This document shows positions 1-5,666 of a stretch of 7,381 nucleotides of DNA, one piece after another. The first letter of the stretch is position 1; each line of letters opens with the position of its first letter. The position numbers and the translations under genes are program-made. This stretch comes from JBOHHR01 sp050740975 (lineage in GTDB: Bacteria; Pseudomonadota; Gammaproteobacteria; JBOHHR01). Under the pieces are notes generated by a model that had not been told where the DNA came from, did not search any database, and saw nothing but the letters and a program-made list of their open reading frames with translations. The stretch spans positions 1 through 7,381 of the forward strand of contig JBOIEE010000093.1 of the NCBI GenBank assembly GCA_050740975.1. The letters are read 5' to 3'.

Positions 1-597
1 AGCCTGCTCCACTCGAGGGCCGTGACCCGCATAGGTAGGAACCGAAGCATCACCGAGCGCTTTCCGACCCGAGATACCCCCACACCGACTTCGAAAAGCA
101 GATCGGAAAAACGCTCGGCCAGTTGTGCCAAAGCCTGGTCCACCTCGAACACTTGGGGGATCAGCAACGGCCTGGTCTTGATCCCTTCCGGAGAGCGCGA
201 TTCCTCTGTAAGTTGTTGATAGCAAAGTGCGATCTTCCCTCTCGTGGTGTCTATGATCAACAGCCCTTGGGCGTTCTCCGCCAACAGAAACCGGCCCTTT
301 ATTAAACCGATAACCTTTCCCAATCTTCCTGGCCGCACGGTGACCGCCAGATCGGTCGGCGAACTGTCGGAAGCTAGCGGCTGTGCCCAAGCGGGCTCGC
401 TGACGGCATGGGTACTTACTGATCTATGCCCCAAGGTATTTTCGGAAACAGAGGGCAAGGGTAAAGCGGGAGGTCCGCCGAGTGCTGCTATTCTCGATTA
501 GTTCTTTCACCACGGAGGCGGGCCGCTCGATGACCTCGCCGGCCGCGATCTTGTTGATCACCTGAACCGGCAATCGCTGGATTCGCCCGCGGACCAT
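1..597 (-). pseudogene. mutL: mutL remnant: DNA mismatch repair protein with internal deletion and frameshift (partial, runs off left edge)
   Basis: MutL is the GHKL-family ATPase that couples MutS mismatch recognition to strand incision. Reading leftwards from ATG at 597, codons 1-37 give a typical MutL start: IQRLPVQVINKIAAGEVIER at residues 6-25, then PASVVKELIENS. This includes the glutamate (E32) and asparagine (N36) matching catalytic E29 and Mg-binding N33 of E. coli MutL. The expected LDAGA continuation is absent after position 487. That frame reads on nonsensically to TAG at 426-424, giving only 57 aa. A second frame, open from about 497 to the left edge, encodes a Pro/Ser-rich linker and then the C-terminal dimerisation domain: RPGRLGKVIG, RFLLAENAQGLLIID, RPLLIPQVFEV. 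The DNG box, GFRGEAL box and the rest of the N-terminal domain, roughly 290 residues in the family, are missing. The order after tsaE and the amidase confirms identity. Either this is a true deletion pseudogene or an assembly collapse. Identity is certain; non-functionality follows if the sequence is correct. Confidence 0.85.
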
Positions 598-606
598 GGG
601 CCTTAT

Positions 607-765
607 TATAGGGCACTTCGAAAAATTCCATCCGTGGAATTTTTCGCATCACAAAGCAAAAATGCGATTTTTGCTTTGCTCCATTTTCTCAAACAGTCCT
701 GTTTGAGAAATGGGCCGCATATCCCTATGCTGCTGGGCACTTCGAATTAATCGAAGTGCCCTATA
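607..765. repeat. MITE-like palindromic intergenic element with 15-bp terminal inverted repeats and four hairpins
   Basis: The ends are perfect 15-bp inverted repeats: TATAGGGCACTTCGA at 607-621 and its complement at 751-765. Between and overlapping them lie four hairpins. H1 pairs 619-630 with 635-646 (12 bp, loop TCCG). H2 pairs 652-662 with 668-678 (11 bp, 5-nt loop). H3 pairs 681-696 with 699-713 (15 bp with one bulged T). H4 pairs 735-745 with 751-761 (11 bp, loop ATTAA). The core GGGCACTTCGA occurs three times, at 611 and 735 direct and 751 inverted. TATA flanks the 11-bp core on both sides, so a TA target duplication, as made by IS630/Tc1-type transposases, is possible but cannot be told apart from the palindromic repeat end. 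The element has no ORF and is AT-rich unlike its surroundings. It ends about 10 bp before the mutL ATG. The remaining spacer at 766-873 holds T/A runs but no gene or clear terminator. Element status is inferred; the repeats are directly visible. Confidence 0.8.
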
Positions 766-873
766 GGGAAATTTAGAAAAACTTAGTCCCTAGAAGGTTA
801 TCGCTGTTAGTAATGCTAAAGATGCGTTTTTTTCGTTCGGCAACGCGCTGCTCGGGCCCATCGTCTAAAGCGC

Positions 874-2004
874 TTAGTTACCCATCGCCATCAAGGTATC
901 CGGAGGCGGATGTTCGGCGAAATAATTCCGGATCCCGTGCACCATTGCTTCCGCTAGGCGCTGTCGATGGGAAGGATAGCTTAGGCGTTGTTCCTCACGG
1001 GGGTTGGTAATGAAAGCGGTCTCGACCAGCACCGACGGGATGTCCGGTGATTTCAGCACCGCGAAGGAGGCATATTGTACTTTCCTCCTGTGCACAGGCC
1101 CGATCCGCTGCAGTGAGAGCAGAATGCTGTGTGCTGCGGCCATGCCGGCGTCCATGGCCGCGGTCTGCGACAGATCCAGTAAAACTGATTTTAGAACCTC
1201 ATCTTTATTGTGCAAGGAAACCTCGCCGATGAAGTCGGCCGCGTTCTCATGCTCCGCTAACCAGCGCGCTGCTTCGTTGCTGGCCCCTTTCTCTGAAAGC
1301 ACGTATACCGAGGAACCCCGGATTCGCGGATCCTGGAAAGCATCGGCGTGTATGGATACGAACAGATCGGCCTTGTGTTCACGCGCTTTCTGAAAACGCT
1401 GGCGCAAGCCGATATAACGGTCGCTGTTGCGGATCAGGACGGCCCTCAGGCCACGCTCCTGGTTGACGAGTCTCGCCAGTCTCTTAGAGATGGCCAGTGT
1501 GACCTGCTTTTCTTGCACCCCGGCGGGGCCTATCGCACCTGGGTCCTGTCCTCCATGCCCGGCATCGATGGCAATCACGATGTCGCGCCAGCGCGCGGAC
1601 GGCGATCCGCTGTCGCCTGGAGTGTCAACCTGAGGCAAAAGCTCTAATTGCAGACGGTGCCCGTGCTGCCGATCCGCCGGTAACAGCGTGCTTTTGACCT
1701 CAAACCGCCGCACGACATCCAGCACGATGCGCAAATCGACGCCTTCCTGAATGCCGGCGCGCAGCTGCGTAACGGCTTCACCCAAGCCGGAGCGGGGTAG
1801 GGAAGCGCGAAGGCGGGTGTTCTGCAGGTCTACTACCACACGCTCCGGGGCGGAAAGCGTAAATACCTGGTATTCCACCCCGGCACTCAGGTCCAGCGCC
1901 ACCCGCGTGCTTTCTGGAAACGTCAGCACCCGGACCGCTTGGACGTCCGCAGCCCATGCGTAGCCGCCGCACAGAAGACTGCAGATGGCCGAAAACAGTC
2001 GCAT
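874..2004 (-). CDS. amiC: N-acetylmuramoyl-L-alanine amidase, AmiB/AmiC family (AMIN plus Amidase_3)
   Basis: This is a periplasmic zinc amidase that cuts the bond between muramic acid and the stem peptide to split septal peptidoglycan during cell separation. The 376-aa product starts with a Sec signal peptide (MRLFSAICSLLCGGYAWA, probable cleavage near residue 18-19). An AMIN domain follows at about 22-120 and targets peptidoglycan or the septum. The catalytic Amidase_3 domain spans about 142-362. Predicted zinc ligands are H150 (DAGHGG), E165 (QEK) and H219 (SIHAD), and E328 (VETAF) is the catalytic glutamate. Residues about 250-310 form the helical insertion that blocks the active site in this family and is relieved by EnvC/NlpD-type activators. 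There is no C-terminal LysM, as in E. coli AmiC, and no twin-arginine signal, unlike E. coli AmiC. The position between tsaE and mutL is that of amiB in E. coli, so amiB is an equally fair name. A weak AGGTG lies upstream of the ATG. Confidence 0.95.
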   Translation of the reverse strand: MRLFSAICSLLCGGYAWAADVQAVRVLTFPESTRVALDLSAGVEYQVFTLSAPERVVVDLQNTRLRASLPRSGLGEAVTQLRAGIQEGVDLRIVLDVVRRFEVKSTLLPADRQHGHRLQLELLPQVDTPGDSGSPSARWRDIVIAIDAGHGGQDPGAIGPAGVQEKQVTLAISKRLARLVNQERGLRAVLIRNSDRYIGLRQRFQKAREHKADLFVSIHADAFQDPRIRGSSVYVLSEKGASNEAARWLAEHENAADFIGEVSLHNKDEVLKSVLLDLSQTAAMDAGMAAAHSILLSLQRIGPVHRRKVQYASFAVLKSPDIPSVLVETAFITNPREEQRLSYPSHRQRLAEAMVHGIRNYFAEHPPPDTLMAMGN

Positions 2005-2036
2005 CGTTTTGCACCTGACTATTAATCAGAGGTACT

Positions 2037-2066
2037 ATTTTGAGACGGGTACCAACAAAATTTCAA
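2037..2066 (-). promoter_or_regulatory. possible sigma70 promoter upstream of the amidase gene
   Basis: The 94-nt gap between tsaE and the amidase gene (2005-2098) is clearly AT-rich compared with the genes. On the minus strand it contains TTGAAA (2066-2061, five of six matches to the -35 consensus). After an 18-nt spacer comes CAAAAT (2042-2037, four of six matches to -10), about 33 nt before the start codon. A TAAAAT also occurs slightly upstream without a good -35 partner. A promoter here would let the amidase be expressed independently of the tightly packed upstream genes. This rests on motif inspection only. Confidence 0.3.
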
Positions 2067-2098
2067 TAGAATTTTAAAAGGATACTATAGTTGCTTGA

Positions 2099-2587
2099 TC
2101 ATTCGTTATTTTTGAGCAAGAAAAGTGCTCGCGCGATGGCGGCCCGCCCTGCGGGTGACCGTGCAACGACGGTAACTTTGCGCTGTTCAGCGCATTGCTC
2201 AATATGAATCGACAGATCCGCCATGCTCAAATAAGCGGGAGCTCGATCGGCCCATTCCACCAAACAAACGCTGGCGGGATCGAAGTAGTCCCGCGCTCCC
2301 AACGCCTCCAGCGCATCCGCAGAATCGATTCGATAGAGATCAAAATGATAGATATCGACGCCTGCTAAACAATACGGCTCGATCAAGGTATAGGTAGGGC
2401 TTTTTACTGAGCCGTGGTAGCCTTTAGCCCGCAAGAAGCCGCGCACCAGCGTGGTTTTCCCCGCGCCCAAATCACCGGTAAGAAACAGCTTCCCGGGCGT
2501 CAGCGCAGCAGCCAAGTGTTTCCCCAGTTGCTCCATAGCGGCTGCGTCCGGTATCAATAGCTCTAGGATACAGCGGGTGTCGCTCAC
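2099..2587 (-). CDS. tsaE: tRNA threonylcarbamoyladenosine biosynthesis ATPase TsaE
   Basis: TsaE (formerly YjeE) is a cytoplasmic P-loop ATPase that works with TsaB and TsaD to put N6-threonylcarbamoyl on A37 of ANN-decoding tRNAs. It is essential in many bacteria. The 162-aa length is normal for the family. The Walker A motif is GDLGAGKTT at residues 38-46, the switch-like SPTYTLIE lies at 63-70, HFDLYRI at 81-87 fits the Walker B/Mg region, and VEWADRA at 110-116 is the family C-terminal signature. Translation starts at GTG (2587-2585). This overlaps the nnr stop codon by four bases (GTGA), indicating translational coupling, and GGAG lies a few bases upstream within the nnr end. The nnr-tsaE pairing is conserved in gammaproteobacteria. 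Confidence 0.96.
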   Translation of the reverse strand: MSDTRCILELLIPDAAAMEQLGKHLAAALTPGKLFLTGDLGAGKTTLVRGFLRAKGYHGSVKSPTYTLIEPYCLAGVDIYHFDLYRIDSADALEALGARDYFDPASVCLVEWADRAPAYLSMADLSIHIEQCAEQRKVTVVARSPAGRAAIARALFLLKNNE

Positions 2588-4098
2588 GAGACTCCACTTT
2601 GGGGATTAACCAATCGGCGCAGCCACGGCATTAAGTCACAAGCGAGCAGTCCCCGCTCGCCCTCCTGGGCGGCTCGATCGCCGGCACCAGCGTGCACACA
2701 AACTCCCGCTTTGGCAGCGGTCGATACCTCCATGCCCTGGGCCAGAAACCCCGCGATCACGCCGGTCAACACATCCCCCATACCCCCGCTAGCCATACCG
2801 GGATTGCCGTGCGCGCAAACCGCGGGTCTGTTTACGCCGTCTGTTACCACGGTACCGGTTCCTTTTAGCACACAAACCCCACCGTAGCGCGCTTGTATGG
2901 CCAGTGCCGCGTTGAACCGATCTCGTTGTATGTCCTGGGTTTGTGCACCGAGTAAGCGCGCGGCTTCCCCCGGATGAGGTGTTAATATCCAGTTTTGCCG
3001 TTCTGAGGGTTCAGCCGCAATGAGGTTTAGCGCATCGGCGTCCACCACCAGCGGCCAGCGCCCTTCTAGAGCCGCGGCCAATAGCGCATGCGCCCAAGGA
3101 GAGCGCCCCAATCCAGGACCGATCGCGATCACCTCGGCTTTGGTCATCAGGGCGCGTAACTGGCCTGCTTCTTCGACCCCATGGCACATGAGCTCAGGCC
3201 GCGTGACATTGACGATCGAAGCATGAGCGGCCCGGGTGGCGACGCTGACCAGGCCGGCACCAACGCGGGCGGCTGCCTCAGCCGCCATCCGCGCCGCCCC
3301 CACAAACCCGACGTCGCCGCCCACGACCAACACGTGCCCGAAGTCGCCTTTGTGACTCGAACGGTGGCGCGGCTGTAGTGTCGACTTAAAATCCTCAAGC
3401 TGGATGCGGGTAGCCGCGGGGGTGGCGGCGCTAAACACCTCCGGCGGTACATCCAAACTGTGGTAATAAACCCAGCCGCAGCAATCCGGCCCTTGCCCGG
3501 TGAATAAGCCTTGTTTCAGGCCGATAAAGCTTACAGTGGCCTCAGCACGAACGGCGTCTCCCACGGTGCAGCCCGTGTCCGCGTGCAGACCCGAAGGGAT
3601 ATCGATGGCCAAAACCGAGGCTCCTGATCGGTTGATCCAGCGGATAGCGTCGCCCACACGGCCCTCAATCTTCCGATCCAAACCGGTGCCGAGCAACGCA
3701 TCCACCACGACATCGGTGCTTTCCATCGTCTCGTCGAAAGGCGCCACAGTGATCCCTTGTTCAGCGAGGGCTTGGCAGGCCAATGCGGCATCGCCGCATA
3801 AACGCGCCGGATCTCCGATGCTCATGACCCTGACCGCAAGCCCTGCCGCAGCCGCTAAACGGGCGAGCACATAACCATCCCCCCCGTTGTTTCCCATACC
3901 GCACAAAACCGTGAGGTGCTGCGCCCCTGGCCACAGCGACCGCAGCACATCGAAGGCGGCCGCGCCGGCGCGCTGCATGAGGGTGAAACCGGGAATGCCG
4001 CAGGTTTGGATGGCGTAACGATCCAGCGCACGCACGGCCTCGGCCCGATAAAGCGCCGCGGGGAGTCGGCTAAAATGGGGCTCAGATTTTGAACACAT
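2584..4098 (-). CDS. nnr: bifunctional NAD(P)H-hydrate epimerase / ADP-dependent NAD(P)H-hydrate dehydratase
   Basis: This metabolite-repair enzyme restores NADH and NADPH damaged by hydration: the N-terminal half epimerises R- and S-hydrates and the C-terminal half dehydrates the S form using ADP. With the chosen start the protein is 504 aa (E. coli YjeF is about 515). The N-terminal YjeF_N domain (about 15-225) shows GMGNNGGDGYVLAR at 67-80, DALLGTGLDR at 133-142 and DIPSGLHADTG at 166-176. The C-terminal ribokinase-like NnrD domain (about 235-495) shows HKGDFGHVLVVGG at 249-261, IGPGLGRS at 326-333, VVDADALNLI at 351-360, TPHPGEAARLLG at 373-384 and NPGMASGGMGDVLTGVIAG at 432-450. The ATG at 4098 is preferred over an in-frame ATG at 4143 because it gives a family-like N-terminus and overlaps orn by only 17 nt. 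Neither start has a strong Shine-Dalgarno, and GGGGAG lies about 20 nt upstream of 4098. The gene is coupled to tsaE. Confidence 0.95.
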   Translation of the reverse strand: MCSKSEPHFSRLPAALYRAEAVRALDRYAIQTCGIPGFTLMQRAGAAAFDVLRSLWPGAQHLTVLCGMGNNGGDGYVLARLAAAAGLAVRVMSIGDPARLCGDAALACQALAEQGITVAPFDETMESTDVVVDALLGTGLDRKIEGRVGDAIRWINRSGASVLAIDIPSGLHADTGCTVGDAVRAEATVSFIGLKQGLFTGQGPDCCGWVYYHSLDVPPEVFSAATPAATRIQLEDFKSTLQPRHRSSHKGDFGHVLVVGGDVGFVGAARMAAEAAARVGAGLVSVATRAAHASIVNVTRPELMCHGVEEAGQLRALMTKAEVIAIGPGLGRSPWAHALLAAALEGRWPLVVDADALNLIAAEPSERQNWILTPHPGEAARLLGAQTQDIQRDRFNAALAIQARYGGVCVLKGTGTVVTDGVNRPAVCAHGNPGMASGGMGDVLTGVIAGFLAQGMEVSTAAKAGVCVHAGAGDRAAQEGERGLLACDLMPWLRRLVNPQSGVS

Positions 4099-4624
4099 GG
4101 TTGCGAAAATAACGCAACTCCCCGATCGATTCCAAAATGTCATCCAGCGCGAGATGGCTGGACTCCTTCTGGAACTCGCCGAGGTTCGGCGCCCATCGGC
4201 TCGCCAGCTCCTTTATGGTGCTGACATCGAGGTTCCTATAGTGGAAATAGCGCTCCAACTCCGGCATATACCGGTACAAGAAACGCCGGTCCAGACAAAT
4301 GCTGTTGCCGCACATAGGGGACTTGCCCGCAGGCGCGAGTTGACGCAGGAAATCCAGGGTGCGTTGCTCCGCTTGGCCCTCGCTGACTTGGCCTGCACGA
4401 ACCCGTTTGAGTAAACCGGAGCGGGTGTGCTGCTCCTTGTTCCACTCATCCAGAGCCGCCAAGATGGCTTCATCCTGGCGTATGGCGAGCACCGGACCTT
4501 GGGCGATCACATGCAGCTCGCTATCGGTGACTACGGTGGCGATCTCGAGGATACGGTCCGCGTCCGGGTCAAGGCCCGTCATCTCCAGATCTATCCAGAT
4601 CAAGTTTTTGTCCGAAAGAGCCAT
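4082..4624 (-). CDS. orn: oligoribonuclease Orn
   Basis: Orn is a 3'-to-5' exoribonuclease that degrades RNA dinucleotides and very short oligonucleotides, finishing mRNA decay and clearing pGpG made from cyclic-di-GMP. It acts in the cytoplasm as a homodimer. The 180-aa product matches E. coli Orn in length and is colinear with it. It is a DEDDh exonuclease with D12 and E14 (WIDLEMTGLDP at 10-20), D112 (NSICLDRRFL), H157 and D162 (SSHLALDDI at 155-163). The C-terminal ELRYFRNHVFKI resembles the E. coli end. The ATG at 4624 gives the usual MALSDKNLIWIDLEMTG start. No good Shine-Dalgarno precedes it. The 3' end overlaps nnr by 17 nt, and a 59-nt gap with a GC-rich hairpin separates it from recR. 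In many gammaproteobacteria orn lies close to nnr/tsaE. Confidence 0.97.
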   Translation of the reverse strand: MALSDKNLIWIDLEMTGLDPDADRILEIATVVTDSELHVIAQGPVLAIRQDEAILAALDEWNKEQHTRSGLLKRVRAGQVSEGQAEQRTLDFLRQLAPAGKSPMCGNSICLDRRFLYRYMPELERYFHYRNLDVSTIKELASRWAPNLGEFQKESSHLALDDILESIGELRYFRNHVFKI

Positions 4625-4643
4625 TCTGCGTTAAGGACGGGAA

Positions 4644-4675
4644 CCCTACGCGCTGCGCAAAACCGCAGGCGCGGG
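4644..4675 (-). repeat. GC-rich hairpin in the recR-orn gap
   Basis: In the 59-nt gap between recR and orn, CGCGCTGCG (4649-4657) pairs with CGCAGGCGCG (4664-4673) through nine base pairs with one bulged base and a 6-nt loop. Two further G-C pairs could form outside, across an unpaired TA. No U-run follows on either strand, so it is not a standard intrinsic terminator. It may act as an mRNA-stability or processing hairpin between the two cistrons, or mask the weak orn ribosome-binding region. Only the inverted repeat is directly seen. Confidence 0.5.
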
Positions 4676-4683
4676 AAAGCGCA

Positions 4684-5280
4684 TTACATTTCCTGGCGGC
4701 GCGTGATTGCGTGCGCTAAGGTACCGCTATCGACCAGCTCCAGATCGCCACCAAGGGGAACGCCAAAGGCGATACGGGAGACCCGGAGCGGCGTTTCCTG
4801 CGTCATCTCGCGAATGAAATGCGCCGTAGCCTCACCCTCTGAGGTGGTGCCGGTGGCCAGGATCACCTCCTTGACCTCACCCTGGGTGAGCCGCTCCCTC
4901 AGTTTATCCAACCCGATGTCCCGCGGGCCGATGCCGTCCAGGGGTGATAAGTGCCCCATCAACACGAAATAAAGCCCTGAGTAATCCCCCGACTGCTCGA
5001 TGGCGCTGACGTCCGGGGGATGCTCTACGACACACAACAGTGTCGCATCCCGCCTGCCGTTGGTGCAGATCGCGCACAGGGCTGTATCGCTGAAATTATT
5101 GCACTTGGTGCAATACCCCACCCTCTCGCTTGCTTCCGCCAGGGCTATCGACAACTGGCGTGCCGCGGGGCGGCCGTGTTGCAATAAGTGGAACGCAATG
5201 CGCTGAGCCGATTTTGGTCCGATGCCTGGCATCGCTTGCAGCGCGCGGATGAGATTTTCGACCAAAGAACTCGCTATCAA
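4684..5280 (-). CDS. recR: recombination mediator protein RecR
   Basis: RecR works with RecO (and RecF) to load RecA onto SSB-coated single-stranded DNA in gap repair. The 198-aa length is typical. A helix-hairpin-helix region lies at about 17-30 (MPGIGPKSAQR). The zinc finger has four cysteines, C57, C60, C69 and C72. The Toprim domain starts at about 82 (CVVEHPPDVSAIE), continues through YFVLMGHLSPLDGIGP at 104-119 and LATGTTSEGEATAHFI at 141-156, and ends in GVPLGGDLELVDSGTLAHAI at 173-192. The start is TTG at 5280-5278. It places the PGIGP motif at the same distance from the N-terminus as in E. coli RecR. The next candidate, TTG at 5265, would clip the first helix. No clear Shine-Dalgarno is present, and the start is only 13 nt after the ebfC stop, suggesting translational coupling. 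The dnaX-ebfC-recR order is the conserved bacterial arrangement. Confidence 0.96.
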   Translation of the reverse strand: MIASSLVENLIRALQAMPGIGPKSAQRIAFHLLQHGRPAARQLSIALAEASERVGYCTKCNNFSDTALCAICTNGRRDATLLCVVEHPPDVSAIEQSGDYSGLYFVLMGHLSPLDGIGPRDIGLDKLRERLTQGEVKEVILATGTTSEGEATAHFIREMTQETPLRVSRIAFGVPLGGDLELVDSGTLAHAITRRQEM

Positions 5281-5293
5281 AGTGGCCGGTGTG

Positions 5294-5620
5294 TTAGGCG
5301 TTTAGGTTGAACAAACCCGGTGGGAGATTTAAGCCGGCCGCCATACCGGCCATCTTCTCGCGACCGACTTCTTCCACCCTTCGGTTGGCGTCGTTAACGG
5401 CCGCCGCGATCAAGTCCTCCAACATCTCTTTCCCCTCATCCAGCAGGGCCGCTTCTAGGATCACCCGTTTCACGTCGTGGCGGCCAGTCATCACGACTTT
5501 CACCATACCTCCGCCAGATTCACCGGTTACCTCTAAGTTCGACAGTTCCTGCTGGGCCTTCTGGAGGTTTTCTTGCATCTGCTGCGCTTGCTTTAAAATG
5601 TTTCCAAACCCAACTTTCAT
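5294..5620 (-). CDS. ebfC: nucleoid-associated protein YbaB/EbfC family
   Basis: This is a small dimeric DNA-binding protein that coats the nucleoid. Homologues affect nucleoid compaction and gene expression. The product is 108 aa, as usual (E. coli YbaB is 109). Diagnostic stretches are FGNILKQAQQMQENLQKAQQ at 5-24 (long N-terminal helix), LEVTGESGGGMVKVVMTGRH at about 28-47 (the conserved sheet), KEMLEDLIAAAVNDANRRVEE in the second helix, and a C-terminal LPPGLF. The reading frame is open upstream to an ATG at 5722, but that would overlap dnaX and add a non-homologous N-terminus. The ATG at 5620 has a near-perfect ribosome-binding site. It lies 46 nt downstream of dnaX and 13 nt upstream of recR, so the three are almost certainly one transcript. 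Confidence 0.97.
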   Translation of the reverse strand: MKVGFGNILKQAQQMQENLQKAQQELSNLEVTGESGGGMVKVVMTGRHDVKRVILEAALLDEGKEMLEDLIAAAVNDANRRVEEVGREKMAGMAAGLNLPPGLFNLNA

Positions 5621-5627
5621 TAAATCC

Positions 5628-5634
5628 ACCTCCT
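5628..5634 (-). promoter_or_regulatory. strong Shine-Dalgarno of ebfC
   Basis: The minus strand reads AGGAGGT with exactly 7 nt to the ATG at 5620. This is the best ribosome-binding site in the window. It fixes the 108-aa start of EbfC over the longer open frame, and it contrasts with the poor sites of dnaX, recR and orn, fitting the high abundance expected of a nucleoid protein. Confidence 0.85.
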
Positions 5635-5666
5635 CAAAGCGGTGTGCTAAAAATCGAGATCTCGAA

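Noticed and set aside
22..501. Plus-strand open frames of 60-85 aa
   Set aside because: They are antisense to the mutL fragment, which has clear homology on the minus strand, and they show no recognisable protein features.
424..597. 57-aa minus-strand ORF as an independent small protein
   Set aside because: Its first 37 residues are the MutL N-terminus and its last 20 are out-of-frame linker DNA, so it is a product of the deletion and not a real small gene.
607..765. CRISPR array or tandem repeat
   Set aside because: The hairpin arms differ in sequence from one another and there are no regularly spaced direct repeats with spacers.
776..845. Intrinsic terminator after the amidase gene
   Set aside because: A weak bulged stem before TTTTT near 776-799 and a 4-bp stem CGTT/AACG near 834-845 were examined. 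Neither has a stable GC stem with a correctly placed U-tract on the minus strand.
1004..1963. Several plus-strand open frames up to 129 aa
   Set aside because: They lie entirely opposite the amidase gene, whose domains and active-site residues are intact, and reflect high-GC codon structure.
4099..4143. Upstream ATG extending Nnr to 519 aa
   Set aside because: It would deepen the overlap with orn to 62 nt, has no Shine-Dalgarno, and adds residues not typical of the family. It cannot be fully excluded.
4427..4972. 181-aa plus-strand open frame opposite orn and recR
   Set aside because: It spans two well-supported minus-strand genes and their gap, and its translation resembles no known family.
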